Below are positions 52,783-61,248 of a DNA stretch of 64,000 nt, one piece after another. The position numbers and the translations under genes were made by a program. The stretch lies in NCBI RefSeq assembly GCF_037055355.1, contig NZ_CP146350.1:2751001-2815000 (forward strand), read 5' to 3'. Each line of letters starts with the position of its first letter. The stretch's first letter is position 1. The stretch comes from Streptomyces sp. DG1A-41. GTDB taxonomy: Bacteria > Actinomycetota > Actinomycetes > Streptomycetales > Streptomycetaceae. The notes under the pieces are model-generated. The model was not told the DNA's origin and did not search any database. It saw only the letters and a program-made list of their open reading frames with translations.

Positions 52783-53484
52783 ATGACGTCAGCGGCATCA
52801 CCACATCGCACAGGAGGGCTGAACACACTGGTCATCAGTGGCCGCGTGGACGCGGACCGGGCTGAGCTCACCCCGTGCGGTGAGCTGGTTCACGGCTGCG
52901 CGGAAACACTGGCCAGGAGCCTGGCCGAGCTGCCGCCCACGATCACGCGGGTGGACCTGGACATGGGGGGCGTGCGCTTCATGGACACGGCGGGTCTGCA
53001 ATTCCTCGAAGTACTGGGCGACTTCGCCCGGCAGCGATGCGTGACGGTCACGACCACGAACTGGAACGGCCAGCCGCGCCGGATCCTGGAACTGGCGGGC
53101 CTGGACACGACCGACCCCCTGCGCGCCGCGCCCCACCCCGACCCCGGCCCCGAGCCCGTCCAGCCGTCGGCCCCGGTGTCCTCCGCGGTCGCCGTGGAAC
53201 GCTCGGAGCGCCTGCACGTCCTCCAGGAGGAGGTCGAGCAGCTCCGCCAGGCCATCGCCTCCCGCCCGGTCATCGACCAGGCCCGGGGCATCCTCATGGC
53301 CACCCACGGCTGCACGTCCGACGAGGCTTGGCGCATCCTGCGCGAGACCTCCCAGCTCTCCAACACCAAGCTCCGCGACGTGGCCGCCGCCGTGACGGCC
53401 AGCGCGAAGCCCGACGGCCCCCGCCCGTCCCCCGCCCTCCGCGAGGCCCTGCAGCGAGCCCTGACCCTCCGCCGCCACACCTGA
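52783..53484 (+). CDS. STAS-ANTAR domain protein
   Basis: 233 residues. Residues 15-115 form a STAS domain with VRFMDTAGLQFLEVL (Thr at the phosphosite). After a Pro-rich linker, residues 140-205 form an ANTAR RNA-binding domain (QLRQAIASRPVIDQARGILMATHGCTSDEAWRILRETSQ). ANTAR proteins act as antiterminators on dual-hairpin mRNA leaders. Fusion to STAS suggests input from an anti-sigma/antagonist circuit, possibly the divergent pair. Confidence 0.85.
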   Translation: MTSAASPHRTGGLNTLVISGRVDADRAELTPCGELVHGCAETLARSLAELPPTITRVDLDMGGVRFMDTAGLQFLEVLGDFARQRCVTVTTTNWNGQPRRILELAGLDTTDPLRAAPHPDPGPEPVQPSAPVSSAVAVERSERLHVLQEEVEQLRQAIASRPVIDQARGILMATHGCTSDEAWRILRETSQLSNTKLRDVAAAVTASAKPDGPRPSPALREALQRALTLRRHT

Positions 53485-53514
53485 GACGAGCCCGAGGACT
53501 CCACCCCGGGGCGC

Positions 53515-53936
53515 CCGGGCCCCACCCCTGGCACGGCATCGCCGCGTTCGTCGACGAGACCGTCTTCCACCAACTGCTCCACTGGCACCACTTCTACGAC
53601 AGGTCCACTCCCGACGTGGGACTGGTCTCCGACGGCCTGTTCCACGCCGGCGGCTGGCTGGCCATGGTGGCGGGCCTGTTCCTCTACGCCGGCCTGCGCC
53701 GCCGGGGCGGCCCGCTGCGCCGGGCCTGGTGGTCCGGTGTCTGCCTGGGCATCGGCGGCTTCCAGCTCTACGACGGCACCGTCCAGCACAAGCTGCTGCG
53801 CCTGCACCAGATCCGCTACGACGTCGATCCGCGCCCGTACGACTGGACCTGGAACGTCATCGCCGTCCTGTTCCTGCTGGCCGGCCTGCTCCTGTGGCAC
53901 CGGGCGCGGCACGCCGAGCGGGGACGGACGCGATGA
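53515..53936 (+). pseudogene. DUF2243 membrane protein lacking its start
   Basis: The frame encodes HGIAAFVDETVFHQLLHWHHFYDRST, then FHAGGWLAMVAGLFLYAGL, and QLYDGTVQHKLLRLHQIRY, all typical of DUF2243, with four helices. No ATG, GTG or TTG with a ribosome site lies in frame before it, and the usual first helix (LLPGxLLGIG) is missing. Its stop overlaps the ATG of the CtaG-like gene, a normal partner. Both genes of the pair are decayed, so the unit is probably inactive. Confidence 0.65.
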
Positions 53937-54702
53937 CGACCGTCCCCGCTCCCCTGCCCGTCCTGGTGCTCCTGTGCTGCCTGCTGTACACGGCGTCCGC
54001 CGCCCGGCTGCGGCACCGCGGGGACCGCTGGCCGCTGCGGCGGGACGCGGGTCTCTGGGTGGGCGGCGGTCTGCTGGTGGCGGCGTTCGCCGTGCCGTGG
54101 GAGTCGTGGCTGCCGCCGTTCACCGCGCACATGGCCGCCCACCTCACGGCCGGCATGGCGGCACCGCTGCCGGTCGTCCTCTCCCGGCCCGTCACCCTGG
54201 CTCTGCGCATGCTCCCGCCGCCCGGCCGGCGCGCCCTGGCGTAGCTGACCCGCTCCCGCCTCGTCACGGCCCTGGTCTTCCCACCCGTCGCCGCGGCCCT
54301 GGACATCGGCGGCCTGTGGCTCCTCTACCGAGCTCCCCTGCCGCCGTCCCTGCACCCCAGCCCCCTCCTCACCCTGCACCTCTTCCTCGCCGGCACCCTC
54401 TTCGCCTTCGCCCTGCTCGCCGTGGACCCGATCCGCCACCGGCCGGGCTTCGCCGTGCGCGCCGGCACCCTCCTGGCGGCCGCCGCGGCCCACGCCGTCC
54501 TGGCGAAGAGCCTGTGGGCGACGGGCCCGCCCGGCATGGCCTTCACTTCCGGGCCGACCTGCACCTCGCCTCGCAGCTCATGTACTACGGCGATGACGCC
54601 GTGGAGATCGTCCTGGCCCTGCTGCTGGCGTCCCAGTGGTACCGCGCGCAGGGCCGATCACTCCGGACCCGCCGGGGTACCCGGCAGCCTGCACCGGCAT
54701 AA
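53933..54702 (+). pseudogene. Cytochrome c oxidase assembly (CtaG/Caa3-like) protein, broken twice
   Basis: Reading from ATG 53933 gives a multi-helix protein (AGLWVGGGLLVAAFAVPWESWL, MAAHLTAGMAAPLPVVL) until TAG at 54242-54244 after RRALA. The same frame goes on with LVFPPVAAALDIGGLWLLYR and FALLAVDPIRH. A frame change near 54530-54545 leads to GLHFRADLHLASQLMYYGDDAVEIVLALLLASQWY, ending at TAA 54702. The pieces together match the CtaG-type family. One nonsense and one frameshift mutation show true decay. Confidence 0.75.
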
Positions 54703-54713
54703 GGAGACACACG

Positions 54714-54860
54714 ATGAGCGACCAGACCCCGTCCCAGGCCGAAGGCGACCGTGACGACGACCAGAACACGACCCCCACCCCGACCCCGACCCCGTCCCAG
54801 GCGGAGGGCGACCGCGACGACACCACCACCGCCGCCGAGGAGGAGGACAGCAACTCCTAG
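54714..54860 (+). CDS. Small acidic repeat peptide
   Basis: 48 residues, strongly acidic and disordered: two copies of PSQAEGDRDD separated by a Thr-Pro run, then TTAAEEEDSNS. AAGGAGA lies 8 bp before the ATG. It sits 11 bp after the broken CtaG gene. The function is unknown; the internal duplication is also clear at DNA level (about 54727-54757 and 54784-54814). Confidence 0.55.
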   Translation: MSDQTPSQAEGDRDDDQNTTPTPTPTPSQAEGDRDDTTTAAEEEDSNS

Positions 54861-54929
54861 GCCCTGGTCCGACGCGGCCCCCGGCCCACATGCTGTGGCC
54901 ACCGCACAACCTGACGTACCGTCCTCGTT

Positions 54930-56726
54930 GTGAGTGATGTACCTCCCGCGAACACCCGACGGGCAGTCTGGCGAGCGGCCTACGCGCGCGCGGTGATCGG
55001 CGACGATCCGGCGCTGCGGGCGGCCTACGGGCTGTGCCGGCGCCGGACCAGGGAGCAGGACCCGGCGGAGTACGCGCTGATCGAGCTGGTGCCCGCGGCG
55101 CTGCGCCCGGCCTGCTGGGCCCTGTGGGCGGCGGCCAACGCGCTCGACGACCTGGGTGACGACCGCACCGCGCCCGCCGCCGAACGGGCCGCCCGGGTCG
55201 AGGAGTGGATCACCGCCCTGCACCGCGAACTGCCCACCGGCACCAGCCCGGACCCGGTCCGCCACGCCCTGGTCGACAGCGCGGCGCGCTGGCGGCTGGA
55301 CCTGTCCGAACTGCACGGCGCCATGGTCCAGGTCCGGGACGACACCCGCGGTCGGCACTTCGCCGACTGGGCCGCGTGGCGCACCTGGGGCCGGGACAAC
55401 CTGCTGCCCTGGTTCGGCCAGGTCCGCACCCTCTTCGACCGGGCCGGCGTCCCCGTGGCACTGCGTCTGGACACCCGGGAGTCCTACGAAGAGTTTCTCG
55501 ACGGTGTCCGGCTCACGGACATCCTCACCGACCTGTCCGCCGATCTCGCCCAGGGCGATCTCCTCCTGCCCGAGGAGGCCCTGCGGTCCCACCCCGGGGC
55601 CGCGGACGACCTGGCGCAGCGGCGCTGGAGCCCCGCCGTCGCCGCCCTGGTCACACAGCTGACCGGTCTGGCCCGCCAGTGGGTGAGCCAGGACGGTCTC
55701 AGCCGCGGCATGCACCCCGGGCCCGCCACCGTCCTGCACACCATGGCCGCCCTGCTGCGTGCCCAGCTCGACGCGATCGGCTCCGCCGGCCCGGCCCTCC
55801 TGCGGCGGCCGCCCCGGCCCACCTTCCGCGCCCGGGCCCGCATCCTCGTCCCCGCCCGGGCCCGCGCCGCCCTGGCCTGGAGCCTGACTCCGCTGACGGT
55901 GCCGCCCGCACGGCCCGCCGGGCACGGCAGCCCGCCCCCGGCCGACCGGACGGCACGCACCCGGAGCTTCCGGCCTCCGCCGCCCCACCCCGAAGGCCAC
56001 CGGCCCCCGGACATCCCGCCGGACCGGCTCCCCGCCCACGTCGCCGTGATCATGGACGGCAACGGCCGCTGGGCCCAGCAGCGCGGCCTGCCCCGGCACG
56101 AGGGACACCGGGCCGGTGCCGCCGCTGTCCGGGAAGTGGTGCACGGCGCCCTGGAGATCGGTCTGCGGCACCTGACGCTCTACACCTTCTCCACCGAGAA
56201 CTGGCACCGCGATCCCGAGGAGGTCGACGCGATCCTCGACCTCCTGCGCCGCGAGGTCGTCGACGACCCCTTCCGTGACCTCGACGTCCGGCTGCGCTGG
56301 CACGGCCGCGCCGGCCGCCTGCCGCCCGACCTGTCCGACCTCCTCGACCTGCGGGAGCGCGGCACCCGCACCCGCACCGGCCTGACGCTGACGATGTGCG
56401 TCGACTACGGCGGCCGCGACGAGCTCACCCGCGCCGCCGCCGCCCTCGCACGCCGAGCCCGGGCCGGTCACCTCGATCCCGACCTGATCGGCGAGGAGGA
56501 CTTCGCCCGGCACCTGCCCCGCCCGGACATGCCGGACGTCGACCTGCTCTGGCGCACCGGCAACGAGCAGCGCATCTCCAACTTCCTGCCCTGGCACACC
56601 GCCTACGCCGAGCTGCACTTCACCCCGGACCTGTGGCCCGACACCGACCGCCGCGACCTGTGGCAGGCGATCACCACCTACACCCACCGCCAACGCCGCC
56701 ACGGCACCGTCCCGGCGGGCACATGA
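54930..56726 (+). CDS. Fusion of squalene/phytoene synthase-like domain and UPPS-type cis-prenyltransferase
   Basis: 598 residues. Residues 1-290 have the all-alpha squalene/phytoene synthase pattern with both Asp-rich motifs: DDLGDD (73-78) and TDILTDLSADLAQG (196-209). A Pro/Arg-rich linker (about 291-365) follows. Residues 368-598 form a cis-prenyltransferase with Asp376 in IMDGNGRWAQQRG, TLYTFSTENWHR, and RTGNEQRISNFLPWHTAYAEL. Both active sites look intact. The pair could make a cis-prenyl diphosphate and join two units, but the product is not known. The GTG start has no clear ribosome site; TACCGT at 54917-54922 could be a -10 for a leaderless transcript. Confidence 0.8.
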   Translation: MSDVPPANTRRAVWRAAYARAVIGDDPALRAAYGLCRRRTREQDPAEYALIELVPAALRPACWALWAAANALDDLGDDRTAPAAERAARVEEWITALHRELPTGTSPDPVRHALVDSAARWRLDLSELHGAMVQVRDDTRGRHFADWAAWRTWGRDNLLPWFGQVRTLFDRAGVPVALRLDTRESYEEFLDGVRLTDILTDLSADLAQGDLLLPEEALRSHPGAADDLAQRRWSPAVAALVTQLTGLARQWVSQDGLSRGMHPGPATVLHTMAALLRAQLDAIGSAGPALLRRPPRPTFRARARILVPARARAALAWSLTPLTVPPARPAGHGSPPPADRTARTRSFRPPPPHPEGHRPPDIPPDRLPAHVAVIMDGNGRWAQQRGLPRHEGHRAGAAAVREVVHGALEIGLRHLTLYTFSTENWHRDPEEVDAILDLLRREVVDDPFRDLDVRLRWHGRAGRLPPDLSDLLDLRERGTRTRTGLTLTMCVDYGGRDELTRAAAALARRARAGHLDPDLIGEEDFARHLPRPDMPDVDLLWRTGNEQRISNFLPWHTAYAELHFTPDLWPDTDRRDLWQAITTYTHRQRRHGTVPAGT

Positions 56727-56736
56727 GGAGGTCCGG

Positions 56737-56990
56737 TCAACCGGTGAAGCCCTGGTCGCTCGGCGTCTTCTCGACACGGGCACGGTGGTTGGCCTCCCAG
56801 GCGTCGAGGGACTCCTCGGCCTCCTTGGCCAGTCCGGCCCGAGCCGCCGCGGGGATCTCCTCCCGGCGGGCGGCGGGGGTGACGACGACGCCTTCCTCGT
56901 CGGCGACCACGATGTCGCCGGGGTGCACGAGCACGCCGCCGACGCGGGCCGGCTCACCGAGCGTGCCGGCTTTCTCCTTGGTTGCGGGGA
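56737..56990 (-). pseudogene. C-terminal fragment of an RraA-family protein
   Basis: The minus strand reads GTLGEPARVGGVLVHPGD.VVADEEGVVVTPAARREEI.AAARAG and stops at TGA (56739-56737). This is the end of the RraA/HMG aldolase-like fold. The first two thirds are absent; the sequence changes to unrelated material near 56990. It converges on the terpene fusion gene. Confidence 0.7.
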
Positions 56991-57253
56991 TTGCAGACCC
57001 ACCGCCTGCACCGCCTGCCCGTCGGCGGTCAGAGCGCGCAGGGCAGCCGCCGCCTCGGCCACCCGTCGCGCGTACCCCGCGGCATCCGCGTACTCGATGT
57101 ACCCGTACCGGGCGAACGGCCGCGGATCGATCAGCGCGACGACCCGATCCCGGACCGTACCGAGTCGGAACGAGCAGCGGCTGCCCGCAGCTCCAGACGC
57201 CGACGCAGTCCCCGGTCCTCGGCGATCTGCTCCCGCACCAGCGTCAGGAGTTC
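56991..57253 (-). pseudogene. Gene fragment, possibly SWIM zinc-finger family
   Basis: Minus strand, two frames in series: GDELLTLVREQIAEDRGLRRRLELRAAAARSDSVR, then after a frame change DRVVALIDPRPFARYGYIEYADAAGYARRVAEAAAAL. The helical pattern recalls the region after the SWIM finger in large Streptomyces SWIM proteins. It is cut at both ends. The family assignment is tentative. Confidence 0.4.
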
Positions 57254-57255
57254 GT

Positions 57256-57495
57256 CACCGGCGAGTGCGTCGCCGACGCCTTCACCGACGCCGGCCGATC
57301 CGGCCCCGGCGAGCTCGCAGAGCGGGCCCTGCCCGGTGGCGGCCCCGCCAACACCGCTGCCGCCCTGCTCGGTACTCCCACCCGCTTCCTCGGACGGTTC
57401 TCCGACGATGTCTTCGGCGCCCTCTTCCGGGCCCGCCTCAGCGACTCCGGCACCGACCTGAGCGGCAGCGTGGCCGCCCCCGAGCCCAGAGCAGT
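57256..57495 (+). pseudogene. N-terminal fragment of a PfkB-type sugar kinase
   Basis: Plus strand: VTGECVADAFTD..., ALPGGGPANTAAALLGTPTRFLGRFSDDVFGALFRARLSDSGTDLS, the substrate-binding start of PfkB/ribokinase proteins. There is no start codon and no ATP-binding C-terminal half. The strand is opposite to its neighbours. It abuts the fragment on the left within 3 bp. Confidence 0.75.
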
Positions 57496-57737
57496 CCATG
57501 GCGGGGTGCCAGGCACCAGGTGAGGGCGAACAGGCCGGTGAGGACCACGACCACTGAACCGCCCGCGGCCAGGTCGTGGGTATAGGAGACGTACAGGCCC
57601 GCGACGCTGCCCGTACAGCCGATGATTGAGGCCGGCAGGGTCATCGCCCAGAGCCGTTCGGTGAGCACGCGGGCGGTGGCGGCGGGGGTGATGAGCAGGG
57701 CGAGGACGAGGATGTCGCCGACCGCTTCCAGGGACAT
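57496..57737 (-). pseudogene. C-terminal fragment of a metal ABC transporter permease
   Basis: Minus strand: MSLEAVGDILVLALLITPAATARVLTERLWAM, then GSVAGLYVSYTHDLAAGGSVVVVLTGLFALTWCLAPRHG. This matches the last three helices of ZnuB/MntB-type permeases. The N-terminal helices are gone. It starts in a TGATG overlap with the ABC exporter stop, so it may still be translated. Confidence 0.7.
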
Positions 57738-59512
57738 CACGGCGTGACGGCCAGCACACGGTTGAGTGCGCCTTCGGGGCGGGCGGTGAGATCGTCCCAA
57801 GTGCCCTCCTCCGCGATCCGGCCGGCCTCGAGGACGGCGATGCGGTCGGCGCGGCGGATGGTGGCGGGGCGGTGGGCGATGACCATGGTGGTGCGGTTGC
57901 CCTGGGCGAGCGCGGTGGCGAGTTGGGCGTCACCGGCGTTGTCCAGATGCGCGGTGGTCTCGTCCAGCACGAGGATCCGCGGCTGGGCCAGCAGCGCACG
58001 AGCGAGAGCGATCCGGGCGCGCTGGCCGCCGGAGAGGGTGGTGCCGCGCTCCCCGACGAGGGAGTCCAGGGGGGCGATCCGGTCGACGCCGCACAGCCGG
58101 GCCGTTTCGGCCAGGAGTTCGTCGTCCGCGTCCGGTGCGGCGAGGCGCAGGTTCTCGGCGAGGGTGCCGTGGAAGAGGGGGGTGTCCTGGCCCACGACGG
58201 CAACGGCACGGCGCAGGTCGGCGTCGGCCAGGTCGCGAAGGTCGACGGGGTGGCCGTCGCCGGGCACCAGGTGGACCGCGCCCTCGGCCGGGTCCCAGAA
58301 GCGGGCCAGCAGGTGGGCGCAGGTCGACTTGCCGGCGCCGGAGGCACCGACCAGGGCGAGGGTCTGGCCTGCGGGAACCGTCAGCTCGGCCCCGTCCAGC
58401 ACGCGTCGTCCGCCGTAGTCGAAGTTCACCCGGTGCAGCCGGATACCCAGCGGGCCCGGTGGGAGCGGGCGGGGTGAGATGGGCGGCGGGGCGAGAGCGG
58501 GGGCTTTCAGGGCCGCGTGGACGCGGGCGGCGGCGGCGCGCAGGCCGACGGCCTGGCTCAGTGCCCTGGCCGACTCGGCGACCGGTCCCAGCACCGACAG
58601 GGCGAGCGCCATGGCCGCCGGCGCCCATGCCCCGTGCAGTCGGCCGGAGGTCACGGACTGCGCCGCGGCGGCGACCACGCCGAGGACCGCGAGCACGATG
58701 AGGGTGTCGCGGACGGCGGCGGCCATGGCTTCCCAGGTGGCCTCGGCCCGCTGGGCGTCGCCCACCTTGCGGCCCTGTTCGGCGAGACGGCCGCGCCGCT
58801 CGGTCAGCCCGCCGAAGGCGAGCAGTTCGCGCAGCCCGTCGACGGCCTCCACGGTGTCGGCCGACAGCTCGGTGGAGGCCGTCCTGGTACGGGCTCCGCG
58901 CGCGGCGCGCCCGCGCGCGTCGGCGAAGGGCGCGACGGCCAGCAGCGCGGCGACCGGCAGCACCGCGACCAGCAACCACGGTTCCACCGTGGCCAGTGCC
59001 GCTGCTCCGCCGGTGAACACCACGCCGGATGCGAGGAGTTGTGCGGTGGTGTGGGCGTAGAAGAACTCCAGTGCCTCAACGTCGGCCATAGCGGTGGCGG
59101 CGAGGTCCCCGCTGCGACGGCCGGCCACGCGGGCGGGTGCGCTGCGGGCGAGCCCGTCGAAGACCCGTACGCGCAGTTCGGCCAGCACCCGGTAGGCCAG
59201 GTCGTGGGAGAGGTCCATCTCGCGCCAGGTCGTCAGGGCTCGTACGAGGACGAGGACGACGAGAGCGGTGACCGTGAGCGCCGAGGGCGCGCGGTCCTCG
59301 ATGACGGCGGTTCCGACGGTGTGCGCGGCGAGCGTCAACAGCGCGACCAGGGACCCCTGTTCGATGAGTGCGGCGGCGCAGGTGCGGGTCATCATGGCGC
59401 GGTGCCCGGCGAGGGCGGGCAGCAGGGCGCGCAATGAGCCCCGCGCGGGCTCCGTCGCGTCGGCGGCGCCGCCGGGGGTGACATCGGTGCCCGCGTCGGT
59501 CGTGGTGCTCAT
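57737..59512 (-). CDS. ABC exporter half-transporter (CydC-like)
   Basis: 591 residues: six helices in the first ~310 residues, then an ATPase with Walker A LVGASGAGKST, signature LSGGQRARIALARALL and Walker B ILVLDETTAHLD. It pairs with the ABC gene just upstream (ATGA overlap), in the order typical of CydDC-like heterodimers. In this operon it most likely exports the modified peptide product or thiol compounds for its maturation. The stop overlaps the metal-permease fragment. Confidence 0.85.
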   Translation of the reverse strand: MSTTTDAGTDVTPGGAADATEPARGSLRALLPALAGHRAMMTRTCAAALIEQGSLVALLTLAAHTVGTAVIEDRAPSALTVTALVVLVLVRALTTWREMDLSHDLAYRVLAELRVRVFDGLARSAPARVAGRRSGDLAATAMADVEALEFFYAHTTAQLLASGVVFTGGAAALATVEPWLLVAVLPVAALLAVAPFADARGRAARGARTRTASTELSADTVEAVDGLRELLAFGGLTERRGRLAEQGRKVGDAQRAEATWEAMAAAVRDTLIVLAVLGVVAAAAQSVTSGRLHGAWAPAAMALALSVLGPVAESARALSQAVGLRAAAARVHAALKAPALAPPPISPRPLPPGPLGIRLHRVNFDYGGRRVLDGAELTVPAGQTLALVGASGAGKSTCAHLLARFWDPAEGAVHLVPGDGHPVDLRDLADADLRRAVAVVGQDTPLFHGTLAENLRLAAPDADDELLAETARLCGVDRIAPLDSLVGERGTTLSGGQRARIALARALLAQPRILVLDETTAHLDNAGDAQLATALAQGNRTTMVIAHRPATIRRADRIAVLEAGRIAEEGTWDDLTARPEGALNRVLAVTP

Positions 59513-61248
59513 GCAGCGAGCCCTCCTTCGTAGGTGTGGCCCGCCTTGACGAGCTCGGCGTAGACGCCTCCGGCCTCGACGAGGGCGGTGTGGTCGCCGA
59601 CGGCGTCCACGCGTCCGCCGTCGAGCACCACGATGCGGTCGGCGTGCCGGACGGCGGCCAGCCGGTGGGCGACGACCAGGACGGTCCGGCCGCCCGCGGC
59701 GTCCAGCAGTTCGCGGACGATGTCCGCCTCGCGGCGTTCGTCGACCGCGCTCGTGGCCTCGTCGAGGACGAGCACCGGGGCGTCGGCCAGCAGGGCCCGG
59801 GCGAGGGCGAGGCGCTGGCGCTGCCCGCCGGACAGGGTTGCGCCGCGTTCACCGAGGACGGTGGCGTAGCCGTCGGGGAGGGCGGCGATCTCGTCGTGGA
59901 TGCCGGCGGTCCGTGCGGCGCGTATGAGGTCGTCGTCCGTGGCGTCGGGCCGGGCCAGGCGCAGGTTGTCGGCGATGGTGGCGTGGAAGAGGTAGGTCTC
60001 CTGAGAGACGACCGCGATGCCCTGGCGCAACGAGTCGAGCGCGTACTCGGTCACGTCCCGGCCGTCGACGGCGACCCGTCCCCGCTGCGGGTCGCGGTGG
60101 CGCAGGAGCAGGGTGAGCAGGGTGGACTTGCCGGCGCCCGAGGGACCGACGATCGCGGTGGTGCGCCCTGCCTCGGCGGTGAAGGTGACGCCGTCGAGCG
60201 CGGGCGCCTCGGCGCCGTCATAGCTGAACTCCACGCCCTCGAAGCGCACCTGGGGTGGGCGGGGCCACTGCGCTTGTGCCGTTCCCGTGTCAGGGACCGC
60301 GGGTTCGGCGGTGCGCAGCGCCCGGAGTCCGTCCGCGGCCGACACGCCCAGGTACCCGGCGTGCCACTCTCGGGACAGGTCACGTACGGGCCGGAAGCAC
60401 TCGGAGGCCAGAAGCAGCACCAGATACGTGCCGGTCGCCGTGGTGGATCCTGTGACGGCCGACCAGCAGGCGAGCAGCGCGGCGGCCACGGTGCCGCCCT
60501 GGATGGCCAGGTCGGTGAGCCCGGTGTCGACGAGCGACACACGCAGCTTGGCGACCGTGGCCCGGTGCAGCGCCGCCGAGCGTTCCTCCAGCCGCTCCCG
60601 GGTGCGGCCGACGGCCCCCGTCGCCCGCAGCGCGGGCATGCCCTGCAGTGCTTCGAGGTAGTCGGCGCCCAGTTGCTCGTAGGTGTCCCAGTGTTCCTTG
60701 CCGCGCTTGGCGAGGAGCCGGTCCCAGGCACGCGGCCCGAACAGGGCGAGCAGCAGGGCGGGTACGAGACCGAGGAGAGCGACCGGTTCGACCGCGGTCA
60801 GGGCGGCGAGCAGCAGGGGCGGCACGGTGAGGGTGATGAGGAGTTGGGGCAGGTAGCGGGAGACGTAGGCGTCCACGCCCTCGACCCCGTCGACGAGGGT
60901 GGTGCGGACCGCTCCGGCGCGCGCTGTGGTCAGGTGCGCGGGCCCGAGCCGTCCGAGGTGGGCGAGAAGTTCGTCCCGTAGGTGCACCCTGACCTGTGCC
61001 CCGGCGCGGGCGGCGGTACGCCGCTGGTGGTAACCGAGCCCTGCGCGGGCGGCGACGACGCCGAGCACCGCGCCGAGGAGCAGCGGGAGCCGGTCCGTGT
61101 CGCCCTGGGCCACGTCGGCGAGGGTGACGGCCAGCAGCACGGCCTGCGCGAGGTGGGTGAGGGTGACGGCCCCCTGCAGGAGAGTGGCCGCGAGCAGGGG
61201 ACGCCGTGCGTGGTGTGCCGCGCGGCGCAGCTCGGGGTGAACGATCAC
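59509..61248 (-). CDS. ABC exporter half-transporter (CydD-like)
   Basis: 579 residues: six helices (residues 15-290), then Walker A IVGPSGAGKST, Q loop VSQETYLFHATIADN, signature LSGGQRQRLALARALL, and Walker B VLVLDEATSAVD. The GTG start overlaps the TAG stop of the dehydrogenase gene (TAGTG), and its stop overlaps the next ATG. The two ABC proteins should form a heterodimer for export linked to the YcaO pathway. Confidence 0.85.
   Translation of the reverse strand: MIVHPELRRAAHHARRPLLAATLLQGAVTLTHLAQAVLLAVTLADVAQGDTDRLPLLLGAVLGVVAARAGLGYHQRRTAARAGAQVRVHLRDELLAHLGRLGPAHLTTARAGAVRTTLVDGVEGVDAYVSRYLPQLLITLTVPPLLLAALTAVEPVALLGLVPALLLALFGPRAWDRLLAKRGKEHWDTYEQLGADYLEALQGMPALRATGAVGRTRERLEERSAALHRATVAKLRVSLVDTGLTDLAIQGGTVAAALLACWSAVTGSTTATGTYLVLLLASECFRPVRDLSREWHAGYLGVSAADGLRALRTAEPAVPDTGTAQAQWPRPPQVRFEGVEFSYDGAEAPALDGVTFTAEAGRTTAIVGPSGAGKSTLLTLLLRHRDPQRGRVAVDGRDVTEYALDSLRQGIAVVSQETYLFHATIADNLRLARPDATDDDLIRAARTAGIHDEIAALPDGYATVLGERGATLSGGQRQRLALARALLADAPVLVLDEATSAVDERREADIVRELLDAAGGRTVLVVAHRLAAVRHADRIVVLDGGRVDAVGDHTALVEAGGVYAELVKAGHTYEGGLAA

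Noticed and set aside
54727..54814. Direct DNA repeat that could look like a CRISPR unit
   Set aside because: Only two copies, inside a coding region with imperfect wobble changes; it is a duplicated acidic peptide motif.
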